Source of the DNA: Escherichia coli
GTDB taxonomy: Bacteria > Pseudomonadota > Gammaproteobacteria > Enterobacterales > Enterobacteriaceae
DNA length: 64,000 bases
Direction: 5' to 3'
Assembly: GCF_011881725.1 (NCBI RefSeq)
Contig: NZ_JAATUR010000002.1
Location: 62,001-126,000, forward strand
Shown here: one piece after another, positions 28,889-40,895 of the stretch
Numbering within the stretch: the first letter of the stretch is position 1
Layout: every line of letters starts with the position of its first letter
Position numbers and translations under genes: made by a program
The notes under the pieces: generated by a model
Database searches by the model: none
Seen by the model: the letters and a program-made list of their open reading frames with translations, nothing else
Told to the model about the DNA's origin: nothing

Positions 28889-31153
28889 ATGAAAATAACG
28901 ACAGTCGGCGTATGCGTCATTTGCGGAATTTTTCCGCTGTTGATTTTGCCGCAATTGCCAGGGACATTAACTCTTGCGTGCCTTACTGTCTTCGCCTGCG
29001 TACTGACATTTATTCCTGTTAAAGCAGTCCGTTATATCGCGCTGACGTTGCTGTTTTTTGTTTGGGGCATATTAGCGGCAAAGCAAATTCTGTGGGCGGG
29101 AGAAACCTTAACTAGTGCAACGCAGGATGCAATTGTTGAGATCACTGCTACTGACGACATAACTACTCATTACGGTCAAATTACCCATTTACAAGGTCGA
29201 CGTATATTCCCTGCGGCAGGCATCGTGCTGTATGGCGAATATCTTCCACAAGCGGTTTGTGCCGGGCAACGTTGGTCAATGAAACTCAAAGTACGGGCTG
29301 TTCATGGCCAACTTAATGATGGCGGCTTTGACAGCCAACGTTATGCCATTGCTCAGCATCAGCCGCTTACTGGACGTTTTCTGCAAGCAGGCGTCATTGA
29401 ACCAGGTTGTAGCCTGCGTGCGCAATATCTGGCATCTCTGCAAACGACGCTGAAACCGTATTCATGGCAGACGGTGATGCTCGGATTAGGAATGGGTGAA
29501 CGGCTTTCGGTATCTAAAGAAATTAAAAATATAATGCGTGATACCGGCACGGCGCATTTAATGGCGATATCGGGATTGCACATCGCTTTTGCAGCGTTGC
29601 TGGCTGCCGGACTCATTCGCGGCGGGCAAATTTTTCTGCCTGGGCGTTGGATCCACTGGCAAATGCCATTAATTGGTGGAATCTGCTGTGCTGCTTTCTA
29701 TGCCTGGCTGACGGGAATGCAACCTCCCGCATTGCGAACCGTGGTGGCGCTTGCAACGTGGGGAATGCTCAAGCTAAGTGGGCGACAATGGAGTGGCTGG
29801 GATGTATGGATATGTTGTCTGGCGGCAATTTTGCTGATGGACCCTGTTGCCATTCTCTCGCAAAGTTTGTGGCTCTCTGCCGCTGCGGTAGCGGCGCTGA
29901 TTTTTTGGTATCAGTGGTTTCCCTGTCCGGACTGGCAGTTGCCACCTGTATTGCGGATGATTGCTTCCCTTATTCATCTGCAACTTGGTATAACACTCCT
30001 GCTAATGCCAGTGCAAATTGTCATATTTCATGGCGTTAGCCTCACTTCATTTATAGCAAATTTGTTTGCCATTCCCTTAGTGACATTCATTTCGGTTCCG
30101 GTGATCCTCGCCGCGATGATTGTGCATTTAAGTGGGCCATTAATCCTGGAGCAAGGTTTATGGTTTATTGCCGACAGGTCTTTGGCTTTACTTTTCTGGG
30201 GATTAAAGAGTTTGCCAGAAGGATGGATCAACATTGCTGAACGTTGGCAATGGCTATCATTTGCCCCGTGGTTATTACTGCTTGTATGGCGATTAAACGC
30301 GTGGCGAACATTGCCAGCGGTGTGTCTGGCTGGTGGATTGCTGATGTGCTGGCCGCTGTGGCAAAAACCTCGGCCTGACGAGTGGCAAGTATATATGCTT
30401 GATGTCGGGCAAGGTCTGGCAATGGTGATTGCGCGAAACGGCAAAGCGGTTCTCTATGATACAGGGCTTGCCTGGCCGGAGGGGGACAGTGGGCAACAAC
30501 TGATTATTCCCTGGCTCCGCTGGCATGCTCTTGAACCGGAAGGCGTTATTCTTAGCCATGAACATCTTGATCACCGGGGAGGGCTGGACTCGATATTACG
30601 TACCTGGCCGGCGTTATGGGTCAGAAGCCCCTTAAACCAGGAGCATCATCAGCCCTGTACGCGCGGAGAGTCGTGGCAGTGGCAAGGATTGCGTTTTAGC
30701 GCCCATTGGCCGCTACGAGGTAGCAACGACAAGGGAAATAACCATTCGTGTGTGGTGAAGGTAGATGATGGAACAAACAGCATACTTTTAACGGGTGATA
30801 TTGAAGCACCCGCGGAACAAAAAATGCTGAGTCGTTACTGGCAACAGGTGCAGGCAACCTTGCTTCAGGTACCCCATCACGGCAGTAATACCTCGTCATC
30901 ATTGCCATTAATTCAGCGGGTGAATGGAAAGGCGGCGCTGGCTTCAGCATCGCGCTATAACGCATGGCGGCTGCCTGCCAGTAAAGTTAAACGTCGCTAT
31001 CAACAACAAGGTTATCAGTGGCTGGATACCCCGCATCAGGGACAAATAACGGTCGATTTTTCATCGCAAGGCTGGCGGATAAGCAGCCTCAGGGAGCAAA
31101 TTTTACCTCGTTGGTATCATCAGTGGTTTGGCGTGCCAGTGGATAACGGGTAG
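28889..31153 (+). CDS. ycaI: ComEC/Rec2-family inner-membrane protein YcaI
   Basis: YcaI is the E. coli homologue of ComEC/Rec2, the membrane channel for single-stranded DNA in naturally competent bacteria; whether it supports DNA uptake in Escherichia is disputed. I start at ATG 28889 (754 residues), after GGGAGG; the frame is open upstream to 28724 but that part overlaps the ihfB terminator. Early membrane helices are followed by an OB-like soluble part, then the competence domain (SGLHIAFAALLAAG), and finally a metallo-beta-lactamase domain with HEHLDHRGGLD and PHHGSNTSS. All main motifs are intact. It may be co-transcribed with msbA (36-nt gap). Confidence 0.94.
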   Translation: MKITTVGVCVICGIFPLLILPQLPGTLTLACLTVFACVLTFIPVKAVRYIALTLLFFVWGILAAKQILWAGETLTSATQDAIVEITATDDITTHYGQITHLQGRRIFPAAGIVLYGEYLPQAVCAGQRWSMKLKVRAVHGQLNDGGFDSQRYAIAQHQPLTGRFLQAGVIEPGCSLRAQYLASLQTTLKPYSWQTVMLGLGMGERLSVSKEIKNIMRDTGTAHLMAISGLHIAFAALLAAGLIRGGQIFLPGRWIHWQMPLIGGICCAAFYAWLTGMQPPALRTVVALATWGMLKLSGRQWSGWDVWICCLAAILLMDPVAILSQSLWLSAAAVAALIFWYQWFPCPDWQLPPVLRMIASLIHLQLGITLLLMPVQIVIFHGVSLTSFIANLFAIPLVTFISVPVILAAMIVHLSGPLILEQGLWFIADRSLALLFWGLKSLPEGWINIAERWQWLSFAPWLLLLVWRLNAWRTLPAVCLAGGLLMCWPLWQKPRPDEWQVYMLDVGQGLAMVIARNGKAVLYDTGLAWPEGDSGQQLIIPWLRWHALEPEGVILSHEHLDHRGGLDSILRTWPALWVRSPLNQEHHQPCTRGESWQWQGLRFSAHWPLRGSNDKGNNHSCVVKVDDGTNSILLTGDIEAPAEQKMLSRYWQQVQATLLQVPHHGSNTSSSLPLIQRVNGKAALASASRYNAWRLPASKVKRRYQQQGYQWLDTPHQGQITVDFSSQGWRISSLREQILPRWYHQWFGVPVDNG

Positions 31154-31189
31154 AATATGCGGCTATTTCAACAAATGCTGGTTTTTTGA

Positions 31190-32938
31190 ATGCATAACGA
31201 CAAAGATCTCTCTACGTGGCAGACATTCCGCCGACTGTGGCCAACCATTGCGCCTTTTAAAGCGGGTCTGATCGTGGCGGGCATAGCGTTAATCCTCAAC
31301 GCAGCCAGCGATACCTTCATGTTATCGCTCCTTAAGCCACTTCTTGATGATGGCTTTGGTAAAACAGATCGCTCCGTGCTGGTGTGGATGCCGCTGGTGG
31401 TGATTGGGCTGATGATTTTACGTGGTATCACTAGCTATGTCTCCAGCTACTGTATCTCCTGGGTATCAGGAAAAGTGGTAATGACCATGCGTCGCCGCCT
31501 GTTTGGTCACATGATGGGAATGCCTGTGTCATTCTTTGACAAACAGTCTACTGGTACGCTGTTATCACGAATCACCTACGATTCAGAACAGGTTGCTTCT
31601 TCATCTTCCGGCGCACTGATTACTGTTGTGCGTGAAGGCGCGTCGATCATCGGCCTGTTCATCATGATGTTCTATTACAGTTGGCAACTGTCGGTCATTT
31701 TGATTGTGCTGGCACCAATTGTCTCGATTGCGATTCGCGTCGTATCGAAGCGTTTTCGCAACATCAGTAAAAACATGCAGAACACCATGGGGCAGGTGAC
31801 CACCAGTGCTGAACAGATGCTGAAAGGCCACAAAGAAGTATTGATTTTCGGTGGTCAGGAAGTGGAAACGAAACGCTTTGATAAAGTCAGCAACCGAATG
31901 CGTCTTCAGGGGATGAAAATGGTTTCAGCCTCATCCATCTCTGATCCGATCATTCAGTTGATCGCCTCTTTGGCGCTGGCGTTTGTTCTGTATGCGGCGA
32001 GCTTCCCAAGTGTCATGGATAGCCTGACTGCCGGTACGATTACCGTTGTCTTCTCTTCAATGATTGCACTGATGCGCCCGCTGAAATCGCTGACCAACGT
32101 TAACGCTCAGTTTCAGCGTGGTATGGCGGCTTGTCAGACGCTGTTTACCATTCTGGACAGTGAACAGGAGAAAGACGAAGGGAAGCGCGTGATTGAGCGT
32201 GCGACTGGCGATATCGAATTCCGTAATGTCACCTTTACTTATCCGGGACGTGACGTACCCGCGTTGCGTAACATCAACCTGAAAATTCCGGCAGGGAAAA
32301 CGGTCGCTCTGGTTGGACGCTCTGGTTCAGGTAAATCAACCATCGCCAGCCTGATCACGCGTTTTTACGATATTAATGAAGGCGAAATCCTGATGGATGG
32401 TCACGATCTGCGCGAGTATACCCTGGCGTCGTTACGTAACCAGGTTGCTTTGGTGTCGCAGAATGTCCATCTGTTTAATGATACGGTTGCCAACAACATT
32501 GCTTACGCCCGTACGGAACAGTACAGCCGTGAGCAAATTGAAGAAGCGGCCCGTATGGCTTACGCCATGGACTTTATCAATAAGATGGATAACGGTCTTG
32601 ATACGGTGATTGGTGAAAACGGCGTGCTGCTCTCTGGCGGTCAGCGTCAGCGTATTGCTATCGCTCGTGCTTTGTTGCGTGATAGCCCGATTCTGATTCT
32701 GGACGAAGCGACCTCGGCGCTGGATACTGAATCCGAGCGTGCGATTCAGGCGGCGCTGGACGAGTTACAGAAAAACCGTACCTCACTGGTGATTGCACAC
32801 CGTTTGTCTACCATAGAAAAGGCAGACGAAATTGTGGTCGTCGAGGATGGTGTCATTGTGGAACGCGGTACGCACGACGATTTGCTTGAGCACCGTGGTG
32901 TCTATGCGCAACTTCACAAAATGCAGTTTGGGCAATGA
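31190..32938 (+). CDS. msbA: Lipid A export ATP-binding/permease protein MsbA
   Basis: MsbA is the essential ABC exporter that flips core-lipid A across the inner membrane. The 582-residue half-transporter has a six-helix membrane domain (about 1-330) then the ATPase domain: Walker [10 protein letters not shown] (about residues 376-384), signature LSGGQRQR and Walker [12 protein letters not shown]. No strong Shine-Dalgarno precedes the ATG. It overlaps lpxK by 4 nt (ATGA), so the two lipid A genes are translationally coupled. Confidence 0.98.
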   Translation: MHNDKDLSTWQTFRRLWPTIAPFKAGLIVAGIALILNAASDTFMLSLLKPLLDDGFGKTDRSVLVWMPLVVIGLMILRGITSYVSSYCISWVSGKVVMTMRRRLFGHMMGMPVSFFDKQSTGTLLSRITYDSEQVASSSSGALITVVREGASIIGLFIMMFYYSWQLSVILIVLAPIVSIAIRVVSKRFRNISKNMQNTMGQVTTSAEQMLKGHKEVLIFGGQEVETKRFDKVSNRMRLQGMKMVSASSISDPIIQLIASLALAFVLYAASFPSVMDSLTAGTITVVFSSMIALMRPLKSLTNVNAQFQRGMAACQTLFTILDSEQEKDEGKRVIERATGDIEFRNVTFTYPGRDVPALRNINLKIPAGKTVALVGRSGSGKSTIASLITRFYDINEGEILMDGHDLREYTLASLRNQVALVSQNVHLFNDTVANNIAYARTEQYSREQIEEAARMAYAMDFINKMDNGLDTVIGENGVLLSGGQRQRIAIARALLRDSPILILDEATSALDTESERAIQAALDELQKNRTSLVIAHRLSTIEKADEIVVVEDGVIVERGTHDDLLEHRGVYAQLHKMQFGQ

Positions 32939-33921
32939 TCGAAAAAATCTGGTCTGGTGAATCCCCTTTGTGGCGGCTGTTGCTGCCACTCTCCTGGTTG
33001 TATGGCCTGGTGAGTGGCGCTATCAGTCTTTGTTACAAATTGAAACTCAAACACGCATGGCGTGCCCCAGTACCGGTTGTTGTGGTTGGTAATCTCACCG
33101 CAGGTGGCAACGGAAAAACTCCGGTCGTAGTCTGGCTGGTGGAACAACTACAAAAACGCGGTATTCGTGTGGGGGTAGTGTCCCGGGGCTATGGCGGTAA
33201 AGCTGAGTCGTATCCGCTGTTATTGTCGGCAGATACCACCACTGCACAGGCGGGTGATGAACCTGTGTTGATTTATCAACGCACTGGCGCGCCCGTTGCG
33301 GTTTCTCCTGTGCGTTCTGATGCAGTAAAAGCCATTCTGGCGCACTATCCCGATGTACAGATTATCGTGACTGATGACGGTTTACAGCATTATCGTCTGG
33401 CGCGTGATGTGGAAATCGTCGTTATCGATGGTGTGCGTCGCTTCGGCAATGGCTGGTGGTTGCCTGCAGGGCCAATGCGTGAGCGAGCGGGGCGCTTAAA
33501 GTCGGTTGATGCGGTAATCGTCAATGGTGGCGTACCGCGTCACGGTGAAATTCCGATGAATTTAATACCGGGTCAGGCAGTGAATTTGCTTACTGGTGCC
33601 CGTTGTGATGTTACACAACTTAAACATGTGGTAGCGATGGCGGGTATTGGTCACCCGCCGCGCTTTTTTGCCACACTAAAGATGTGCGGAATACAACCGG
33701 AAAAATGTGTGCCGCTGGCAGATCATCAATCTTTGAATCATGCGGATGTCAGCGCGTTGGTAAGCGCTGGGCAAACACTGGTCATGACTGAAAAAGATGC
33801 GGTGAAATGTCGGGCTTTTGCAGAAGAAAACTGGTGGTATTTGCCCGTTGACGCACAGCTTGCGGGCGATGAACCAGAGAAACTACTCGCACAACTTTCC
33901 TCGCTGGCTTCTGGCAACTAA
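32935..33921 (+). CDS. lpxK: Tetraacyldisaccharide 4'-kinase
   Basis: LpxK phosphorylates the 4' position of the lipid A disaccharide, making lipid IVA at the inner membrane. The 328-residue protein has an N-terminal membrane-associating helix and the P-loop [13 protein letters not shown] at about residues 55-65. The catalytic Asp-containing segment [13 protein letters not shown] follows. It is coupled to msbA by a 4-nt overlap. Confidence 0.98.
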   Translation: MIEKIWSGESPLWRLLLPLSWLYGLVSGAISLCYKLKLKHAWRAPVPVVVVGNLTAGGNGKTPVVVWLVEQLQKRGIRVGVVSRGYGGKAESYPLLLSADTTTAQAGDEPVLIYQRTGAPVAVSPVRSDAVKAILAHYPDVQIIVTDDGLQHYRLARDVEIVVIDGVRRFGNGWWLPAGPMRERAGRLKSVDAVIVNGGVPRHGEIPMNLIPGQAVNLLTGARCDVTQLKHVVAMAGIGHPPRFFATLKMCGIQPEKCVPLADHQSLNHADVSALVSAGQTLVMTEKDAVKCRAFAEENWWYLPVDAQLAGDEPEKLLAQLSSLASGN

Positions 33922-33957
33922 TTCCGCCGCGGCAGCGTTTAATTGACGGAGCAATGA

Positions 33958-35190
33958 ATGACGCTGCCTTATCTCTCCCTCACCGATGCGCGAAATCTTC
34001 ATCTCACCGCGCAGGGGCTGTTAAACAAGCCCCGCCGTCGCGCGTTGCCGGAAGATATTCTTGCTACCATTTCTCGCATGTCCTTACTGCAAATTGACAC
34101 CATTAATATCGTTGCCCGCAGCCCTTATCTGGTGCTTTTTAGTCGTCTTGGTAATTATTCACAGCAGTGGCTGGATGAATCGCTGGCGCGTGGTGAATTA
34201 ATGGAATACTGGGCACATGAGGCCAGCTTTATGCCGCGTAGCGATTTTCAACTTATTCGCCACCGCATGCTGGCACCTGAAAAAATGGGCTGGAAATATA
34301 AAGATGCCTGGATGCAGGAACATGCGGCAGAAATTGCACAGTTAATTCAGCATATTCAGAATAACGGGCCGGTACGTTCAGCTGATTTTGAGCATCCTCG
34401 TAAAGGTGCGAGCGGCTGGTGGGAGTGGAAGCCGCATAAACGTCATCTGGAAGGGCTCTTTACTGCCGGAAAGGTGATGGTGGTTGAACGACGTAATTTC
34501 CAGCGCGTTTATGATTTAACCCATCGCGTCATGCCGCACTGGAATGACGAGCATGACCTGCTTTCGCAGCAGGAAGCAGAAACTATCATGCTGGATAACA
34601 GTGCGCGCAGCCTGGGAATATTTCGCGAACAGTGGCTGGCGGATTACTACCGGCTGAAACGTCCAGCGTTGGCGGCGTGGCGTGATGTGAGATCTGAACA
34701 GCGGCAAATCGTCGCCGTAAATGTGGAGAAATTAGGTCAACTTTGGCTACATGCCGATTTGTTACCGCTTCTCGAACGTGCGCTTGTGGGTAAGCTAACC
34801 GCAACACATAGCACCGTGCTGTCGCCATTTGACCCTGTTGTCTGGGATCGTAAACGGGCAGAGCAACTTTTTGATTTTAGCTACCGGCTGGAGTGCTACA
34901 CGCCAGCGCCCAAACGCCAGTATGGTTATTTCGTTCTACCGTTATTGCACCATGGGCAATTAGTTGGGCGAATGGATTCAAAGATGCATCGCCAGACTGG
35001 CATCTTTGAAGTGTTCTCTCTCTGGTTACAGGATGGCGTAAAACCAACAGTGACCCTTCAAAAAGGGCTGCGTCAGGCGATTACTGATTTTGCTCATTGG
35101 CAGCAGGCAACGCGAGTAACATTAGGATGCTGCCCGCAAGGCCTCTTTACTGATTGCCGCACCGGCTGGGAAATAGACCCCGTCGAATAA
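33958..35190 (+). CDS. ycaQ: Interstrand-crosslink DNA glycosylase YcaQ (AlkX type)
   Basis: YcaQ is a winged-helix DNA glycosylase of the AlkX/AlkZ (HTH_42) superfamily that unhooks interstrand crosslinks and removes N7-alkylguanine adducts. The 410-residue protein carries the family catalytic motif Gln-Ile-Asp (residues 45-47, in LLQIDTIN). The conserved C-terminal wing/hairpin regions appear intact. It starts 36 nt after lpxK, so it is probably within the msbA-lpxK transcript. Confidence 0.93.
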   Translation: MTLPYLSLTDARNLHLTAQGLLNKPRRRALPEDILATISRMSLLQIDTINIVARSPYLVLFSRLGNYSQQWLDESLARGELMEYWAHEASFMPRSDFQLIRHRMLAPEKMGWKYKDAWMQEHAAEIAQLIQHIQNNGPVRSADFEHPRKGASGWWEWKPHKRHLEGLFTAGKVMVVERRNFQRVYDLTHRVMPHWNDEHDLLSQQEAETIMLDNSARSLGIFREQWLADYYRLKRPALAAWRDVRSEQRQIVAVNVEKLGQLWLHADLLPLLERALVGKLTATHSTVLSPFDPVVWDRKRAEQLFDFSYRLECYTPAPKRQYGYFVLPLLHHGQLVGRMDSKMHRQTGIFEVFSLWLQDGVKPTVTLQKGLRQAITDFAHWQQATRVTLGCCPQGLFTDCRTGWEIDPVE

Positions 35191-35241
35191 ATGATTATGA
35201 TAAGATTTATGCATTCATAACCCGATCCATCTGGAGGAACT

Positions 35242-36167
<926 letters not shown>

Positions 36168-36176
36168 TTTCATTTC

Positions 36177-36210
36177 ACGACACTCCAGCCGATTTTGGGA
36201 GGAGTGTCGT
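36177..36210 (+). terminator. Hairpin after kdsB (probable terminator)
   Basis: ACGACACTCC and GGAGTGTCGT form a perfect 10-bp inverted repeat with a 14-nt loop, beginning 10 nt after the stop codon. The following sequence is only partly T-rich (ATTTTCC). Confidence 0.6.
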
Positions 36211-36320
36211 ACCGTTACGATTTTCCTCAATTTTTCTTTTCAACAATTGATCTCATTCAGGTGACATCTTTTATATTGGCGCTCATTATGAAAGCAGTAG
36301 CTTTTATGAGGGTAATCTGA

Positions 36321-37214
36321 ATGGAACAGCTGCGTGCCGAATTAAGCCATTTACTGGGCGAAAAACTCAGTCGTATTGAGTGCGTCAATGAAAAAGCGGA
36401 TACGGCGTTGTGGGCTTTGTATGACAGCCAGGGAAACCCAATGCCGTTAATGGCAAGAAGCTTTAGTACGCCTGGGAAAGCTCGACAGCTGGCATGGAAA
36501 ACCACCATGCTGGCCCGGAGCGGGACTGTTCGCATGCCGACTATCTACGGAGTTATGACGCATGAAGAACATCCCGGCCCCGATGTCCTGTTGCTGGAGC
36601 GGATGCGCGGTGTTTCTGTGGAAGCGCCTGCAAGAACACCGGAACGCTGGGAACATCTTAAAGATCAAATCGTTGAAGCCTTACTAGCCTGGCACCGTCA
36701 GGATAGTCGCGGTTGCGTCGGCGCGGTAGATAATACTCAGGAAAATTTCTGGCCCTCATGGTATCGGCAACATGTTGAAGTGCTATGGAGCACGCTAAAT
36801 CAGTTCAATAACACAGGGTTAACGATGCAGGATAAGCGGATCCTGTTTCGCACCCGTGAATGTCTTCCGGCACTATTTGAAGGATTTAACGACAATTGTG
36901 TGCTGATACACGGTAACTTCTGTTTGCGCAGCATGTTGAAAGATTCGCGCAGCGATCAGTTACTGGCTATGGTCGGGCCGGGGTTAATGCTCTGGGCGCC
37001 GCGTGAGTATGAATTATTCAGGTTGATGGATAATACCCTGGCGGAAGATTTGCTCTGGAGTTACCTGCAACGCGCGCCAGTGGCAGAGTCTTTCATCTGG
37101 CGGCGTTGGCTGTATGTGTTATGGGATGAAGTTGCGCAACTGGTCAACACGGGACGTTTTAATCGTAATAATTTCGATCTGGCGGCGAAATCACTCCTGC
37201 CGTGGCTCGCCTGA
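36321..37214 (+). CDS. ycbJ: Kinase-fold protein YcbJ (phosphotransferase-like)
   Basis: YcbJ is a 297-residue protein resembling aminoglycoside phosphotransferase/choline kinase folds. Recognisable pieces are the LLERMRG hinge-like segment and a catalytic-loop-like CVLIHGNFCLRSML, where the usual HGDxxxxN has become HGNFCLRS. The missing Asp suggests weak or no phosphotransferase activity. Its function is unknown. The last 24 nt overlap the 3' end of elyC on the opposite strand. Confidence 0.88.
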   Translation: MEQLRAELSHLLGEKLSRIECVNEKADTALWALYDSQGNPMPLMARSFSTPGKARQLAWKTTMLARSGTVRMPTIYGVMTHEEHPGPDVLLLERMRGVSVEAPARTPERWEHLKDQIVEALLAWHRQDSRGCVGAVDNTQENFWPSWYRQHVEVLWSTLNQFNNTGLTMQDKRILFRTRECLPALFEGFNDNCVLIHGNFCLRSMLKDSRSDQLLAMVGPGLMLWAPREYELFRLMDNTLAEDLLWSYLQRAPVAESFIWRRWLYVLWDEVAQLVNTGRFNRNNFDLAAKSLLPWLA

Positions 37215-37970
37215 GGATCCTTTTAACCACTGCCATAGGCGACCGAGCGTTTCATAGCCAGCACGATCGCTATGCATCAACCAAACTGGAGACGGGATTG
37301 CCCGTTCCCACGGATTAAGCGGCGAATCGATTGCTAACTGGTTCGCCGGTGCTGGCAGCGGATTTAACCCTTCCTGCTGAAAAAAGATCATCGCGCGCGG
37401 CAAATGAGACGCAGATGTCACCAGCAGGAAAGGGGCGTCTCCAATTGCCTGTTTCACTGCGGCAGCTTCTTCTTCGGTATCTTTTGGCAAATCCAGGGTA
37501 ATAATTTGCTCGCGCGGGACACCCAGCGATTGCGCAACTCTGGCACCCACTTCGGCTGTACTCACCGTATTGGTTTTTGCCACGCCTCCTGTGAAGATCA
37601 GCTTTGATCCCGGATTTTCGCGCCATAAACGAATACCTTCATTAAGGCGTGGCAGGCTGTTATTGATTAAATTCGAACTTGGCGCCCATTGTGGGTTCCA
37701 GGTATAACCACCTCCGAGTACTACGATATAGTCGACTTTTTGTGTATTACTCCATGTTGGATAGGAGCTTTCGATGGGACGCAGCAGGCAGTCGGCTACC
37801 GGTTGCAAACTCAATAACAAAAGTGCCAGCCACCCAATGCTAATAAAAATCTTCCCGGTTTTTTGAAAACGGCTAAACCACAACAGCGCCAGACCAACAC
37901 CAATAATCAGCAACATCAGAGGGAGTGGCAGCAACATACCGCCAATCACTTTTTTCAGTGTAAAAAGCAT
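37191..37970 (-). CDS. elyC: Envelope biogenesis factor ElyC (DUF218)
   Basis: ElyC is an inner-membrane protein needed for normal peptidoglycan synthesis at low temperature, proposed to act on undecaprenyl-phosphate metabolism. The 259-residue protein has two N-terminal hydrophobic segments and then a DUF218 domain with VLGGGY, a TGG segment and SASHLPRA. It converges on ycbJ with a 24-nt overlap of the two coding ends. An older name is ycbC. Confidence 0.94.
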   Translation of the reverse strand: MLFTLKKVIGGMLLPLPLMLLIIGVGLALLWFSRFQKTGKIFISIGWLALLLLSLQPVADCLLRPIESSYPTWSNTQKVDYIVVLGGGYTWNPQWAPSSNLINNSLPRLNEGIRLWRENPGSKLIFTGGVAKTNTVSTAEVGARVAQSLGVPREQIITLDLPKDTEEEAAAVKQAIGDAPFLLVTSASHLPRAMIFFQQEGLNPLPAPANQLAIDSPLNPWERAIPSPVWLMHSDRAGYETLGRLWQWLKGSSGEPRQE

Positions 37971-38105
37971 CCTTTCTGGTTCCTTTTTTAACCATATAGC
38001 AAGGGATCGCCAGCGATATTACACCAGACTGGTTCATTCTCGCCGTGGCTGTGACAAAATAGCGCCTTTATCAGATAACGTCTTAGCCAACCGGTGGAGA
38101 AAGCA

Positions 38106-38891
38106 ATGCAGGATCGCAATTTTGATGATATTGCGGAAAAGTTTTCCCGTAACATTTACGGCACCACTAAAGGGCAGCTTCGACAAGCTATTCTGTGGCA
38201 GGATCTGGATCGCGTGTTGGTAGAAATGGGCCATCAGAAACTGCGTGTGCTGGATGCCGGTGGCGGTGAAGGGCAGACGGCGATCAAAATGGCTGAGCGT
38301 GGGCATCAGGTCATTTTATGCGATCTTTCTGCGCAGATGATCGACCGCGCAAAACAGGCGGCAGAGGCGAAAGGTGTGAGCGACAACATGCAATTTATAC
38401 ATTGCGCCGCTCAGGACGTTGCTTCACATTTGGAAACGCCCGTTGATCTGATATTGTTCCATGCGGTACTCGAGTGGGTGGCCGATCCCCGTAGCGTATT
38501 GCAGACCCTGTGGTCAGTGTTGCGCCCAGGAGGCATGCTGTCGTTAATGTTCTACAATGCGCATGGCTTGCTGATGCATAACATGGTCGCAGGAAATTTT
38601 GATTACGTGCAGGCGGGAATGCCGAAAAAGAAAAAACGGACGCTTTCGCCAGACTATCCACGCGACCCGGCACAGGTTTACCTGTGGCTGGAAGAAGCTG
38701 GCTGGGAAATTACGGGTAAGACAGGTGTTCGCGTGTTCCATGATTATCTGCGCGAAAAGCACCAGCAGCGCGACTGCTACGAAGCATTACTTGAATTAGA
38801 AACGCGTTATTGCCGCCAGGAACCGTATATTAACCTGGGGCGTTATATTCATGTCACCGCGCGCAAACCGCAGAGCAAGGATAAAGTATGA
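38106..38891 (+). CDS. cmoM: tRNA 5-carboxymethoxyuridine methyltransferase CmoM
   Basis: CmoM uses S-adenosylmethionine to methylate cmo5U to mcmo5U at the wobble position of certain tRNAs. The 261-residue protein has the SAM-binding glycine motif [11 protein letters not shown] (about residues 48-58) and the class I methyltransferase fold. The start at ATG 38106 follows GGAGAAAGCA; an in-frame GTG 12 nt upstream overlaps that Shine-Dalgarno and is rejected. It overlaps mukF by 4 nt and heads the muk operon. It was earlier called smtA. Confidence 0.96.
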
Positions 38892-40210
38892 GTGAATTAT
38901 CCCAGACAGTCCCCGAACTGGTTGCCTGGGCCAGAAAAAATGACTTCTCCATCTCGTTGCCGGTAGACCGTCTCTCTTTTCTGCTGGCTGTGGCCACGCT
39001 GAATGGAGAGCGTCTGGATGGTGAGATGAGTGAAGGCGAGCTGGTGGATGCGTTCCGCCATGTGAGTGATGCGTTTGAGCAAACCAGCGAAACCATCGGC
39101 GTGCGCGCCAACAACGCGATCAACGACATGGTGCGTCAACGTCTGCTGAACCGCTTTACCAGCGAGCAGGCGGAAGGGAATGCTATTTATCGCCTGACGC
39201 CGCTCGGCATCGGCATTACTGACTATTACATCCGTCAGCGAGAGTTTTCTACGCTGCGTCTTTCTATGCAGTTGTCGATTGTGGCGGGTGAGCTAAAACG
39301 TGCAGCGGATGCCGCCGAAGAGGGCGGTGACGAGTTTCACTGGCACCGTAACGTCTATGCGCCACTGAAATACTCGGTGGCGGAAATTTTCGACAGCATC
39401 GACCTGACGCAACGTCTGATGGATGAACAGCAGCAGCAGGTGAAGGACGATATCGCTCAGTTGCTGAATAAAGACTGGCGGGCGGCGATCTCCAGCTGTG
39501 AATTGTTGCTTTCGGAAACTTCCGGAACGCTGCGTGAATTGCAGGATACGCTGGAAGCGGCAGGCGACAAACTCCAGGCTAACCTGTTGCGCATTCAGGA
39601 TGCGACGATGACCCATGACGACCTGCATTTTGTCGATCGTCTGGTGTTCGATCTGCAAAGTAAGCTCGACCGAATTATCAGCTGGGGGCAGCAGTCCATC
39701 GACTTGTGGATTGGCTACGACCGACACGTACATAAATTTATCCGTACCGCGATCGATATGGATAAAAACCGCGTCTTTGCCCAACGTTTACGTCAGTCGG
39801 TCCAAACCTATTTTGATGACCCGTGGGCGCTGACTTACGCCAATGCCGATCGTCTGCTGGATATGCGTGACGAAGAGATGGCACTGCGCGACGAAGAAGT
39901 GACCGGGGAACTTCCGCCAGATTTAGAGTACGAAGAGTTTAACGAGATCCGCGAACAACTCGCAGCGATTATCGAAGAACAGCTCGCCGTGTACAAAACC
40001 AGACAAGTGCCACTGGATCTTGGTCTGGTGGTACGTGAATATCTGGCGCAGTATCCACGTGCGCGTCACTTTGACGTTGCGCGTATTGTTATTGATCAAG
40101 CGGTACGCCTCGGCGTAGCGCAAGCAGACTTCACCGGACTGCCAGCGAAATGGCAGCCGATTAATGATTACGGAGCCAAGGTACAGGCGCATGTCATCGA
40201 CAAATATTGA
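38888..40210 (+). CDS. mukF: Chromosome partition protein MukF (condensin kleisin)
   Basis: MukF is the kleisin of the MukBEF condensin; it dimerises through its N-terminal winged helix and bridges MukB heads while binding MukE. The 440-residue protein has the N-terminal domain, a helical middle region rich in Glu, Gln and Leu, and a C-terminal winged helix ([13 protein letters not shown] onward). It is coupled to cmoM by ATGA and overlaps mukE by 20 nt. Confidence 0.98.
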
Positions 40211-40895
40211 ACAAGTGATGCCGGTTAAGCTGGCGCTGGCGCTGGCGAATCCGTTATTTCCGGCGCTGGATAGCGCCTTACGTTCAGGCCGCCATATTGG
40301 CCTCGACGAACTGGATAATCATGCTTTCCTGATGGATTTTCAGGAATACCTGGAAGAGTTTTACGCGCGTTACAACGTGGAGTTAATCCGCGCGCCGGAA
40401 GGTTTTTTCTATTTACGTCCACGTTCCACCACCATCATTCCACGTTCCGTATTGTCTGAACTGGACATGATGGTCGGTAAAATCCTCTGTTATCTCTATC
40501 TCAGCCCGGAACGGCTGGCGAATGAGGGGATCTTTACCCAGCAGGAACTGTATGACGAACTGCTTACCCTGGCCGATGAAGCGAAACTGCTGAAACTGGT
40601 AAACAATCGTTCTACCGGTTCAGACGTTGACCGCCAGAAGTTGCAGGAAAAAGTTCGATCTTCGCTCAACCGTCTGCGTCGCTTGGGCATGGTGTGGTTT
40701 ATGGGCCACGACAGCAGCAAGTTCCGCATTACCGAATCGGTGTTCCGCTTTGGTGCCGATGTGCGTGCGGGCGACGATCCGCGTGAAGCACAACGTCGTC
40801 TGATTCGCGATGGTGAAGCAATGTCGCTGGAAAATCACCTGCAACTCAACGATGAAACTGAAGAGAATCAGCCAGATAGCGGAGAGGAAGAATAA
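40191..40895 (+). CDS. mukE: Chromosome partition protein MukE
   Basis: MukE is the winged-helix partner of MukF and regulates MukB ATPase and DNA loading. I chose the 234-residue form starting MSSTNIEQV at 40191, the family length in E. coli. A slightly longer frame begins at 40164 but has no better ribosome site. The C-terminus is acidic (ending SGEEE). It ends in TAATG, so its stop overlaps the mukB start. Confidence 0.97.
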
